Of a DNA stretch of 19,627 bases, positions 19,304 through 19,627 are shown in pieces. Origin of the DNA: Verrucomicrobiota bacterium. Its GTDB lineage: Bacteria; Verrucomicrobiota; Verrucomicrobiia; Opitutales; Opitutaceae. Position 1 is the stretch's first letter. Every line of letters begins with the position of its first letter. Location: assembly GCA_030916665.1 (NCBI GenBank), contig JAUPWC010000561.1, positions 1 through 19,627 on the forward strand, written 5' to 3'. The notes under the pieces were generated by a model. The model worked only from the letters and a program-made list of their open reading frames with translations. It was not told where the DNA came from and did no database searches. The position numbers and the translations under genes are program-made.

Positions 19304-19627
19304 TAAACCTTGGCCGGCACCGGCGTGCGGATCAGGACCTGATCGAGGACCTTGTCGGTGGAGAGGCCCTCGGCCTCGGCTTCGTAGGTGAGGCCGACGC
19401 GGTGGCGCAGGGCGTCGTGGAAAATTTCCTGCACGAGGGCGGGCGAGAGGTAGTCGGCGCCGCGGAGCCAGGCGAGGGCGCGGCCGGCCTGGAAGAGGGC
19501 GAGCGAGGCGCGGGGCGAGGCGCCGAAGTTGAGCAGGCGCTTGGCGCCACCGGCGGCACCGCCCTCGGCCTGCGCGGCGAGGTCGCGCGAGCTGCGCACG
19601 AGTGCGAGGATGTAGGCCTGCACGGCG
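19303..19627 (-). CDS. moxR: MoxR-family AAA+ ATPase, C-terminal part only
   Basis: The frame is open to the window edge, so the N-terminal ATPase core lies outside. The visible 108 or so residues are the C-terminal helical lid domain of MoxR proteins: AYILALVRSSRD, then GASPRASLALFQAGRALAWLRGADYLSPALVQEIFHDALRHRVGLTYEAEAEG, matching the sensor 2 region (GASPRA). MoxR ATPases are chaperone-like AAA+ proteins working with VWA proteins. Position at the head of DUF58-batA-batBC-batDE is the standard gene order. The GTG at 19623 is internal. No Walker motifs can be checked here. Confidence 0.9.
   Translation of the reverse strand, partial: AVQAYILALVRSSRDLAAQAEGGAAGGAKRLLNFGASPRASLALFQAGRALAWLRGADYLSPALVQEIFHDALRHRVGLTYEAEAEGLSTDKVLDQVLIRTPVPAKV

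Overview
This window is high-GC, densely packed bacterial DNA. The gene content suggests a Verrucomicrobiota bacterium, probably Opitutaceae. The pointers are a DUF5069 protein, a secreted PEP-CTERM-like protein with autotransporter-type strand repeats, a Bat operon with fused batB/batC and batD/batE, and repeat-filled spacers. The taxonomic call is inference; no rRNA or other marker gene is present.

Layout. Positions 1-2100 hold the end of a YfbK-type von Willebrand factor A (VWA) protein and a convergent secreted surface protein with a degenerate PEP-CTERM tail. Positions 2276-3636 hold an overlapping pair, a YhcH/YjgK/YiaL-family protein and the 23S rRNA methyltransferase RlmJ. Positions 3710-6963 hold small genes: a putative 67-aa protein, Hsp20, a MazG-like nucleotide pyrophosphohydrolase, a minus-strand trio (MIF-like tautomerase, FmdB-like protein without zinc ligands, DUF5069 protein) and a small membrane protein. 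Positions 7268-12482 hold an M32 carboxypeptidase, an AmpG-like MFS transporter, GluQRS, a LOG-family phosphoribohydrolase and a NUDIX hydrolase. Positions 12557-19627, all minus strand, hold a Bat/MoxR operon transcribed as moxR, DUF58, batA, batBC fusion, batDE fusion. In such systems the MoxR AAA+ ATPase is thought to act on membrane-anchored VWA proteins, with DUF58 and BatD/E as partners at the envelope. The exact function is not settled.

The most unusual signal is the spacer DNA. Several spacers, and short stretches inside genes, contain 25-36 nt arrays of a degenerate 7-nt word (6-nt in one family, about 10-nt in another). Each place has its own word: GATTTTC, AAGTAAC, CCCAGAC, ACGCCAG, GAGAAC. 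In spacers the arrays occur as facing, roughly complementary arms that begin within a few bases of the neighbouring stop or start codon. Inside genes they encode protein: the BatD signal peptide core, a loop in DUF58, the BatB-BatC junction, a loop in the first VWA protein, and the tail and stop codon of the NUDIX protein. They look like the 7-bp short tandemly repeated repetitive (STRR) sequences of cyanobacteria, arranged like intergenic palindromes. This is the best candidate here for something undescribed.

Classical Shine-Dalgarno sequences are rare; only the tautomerase gene has a textbook one.
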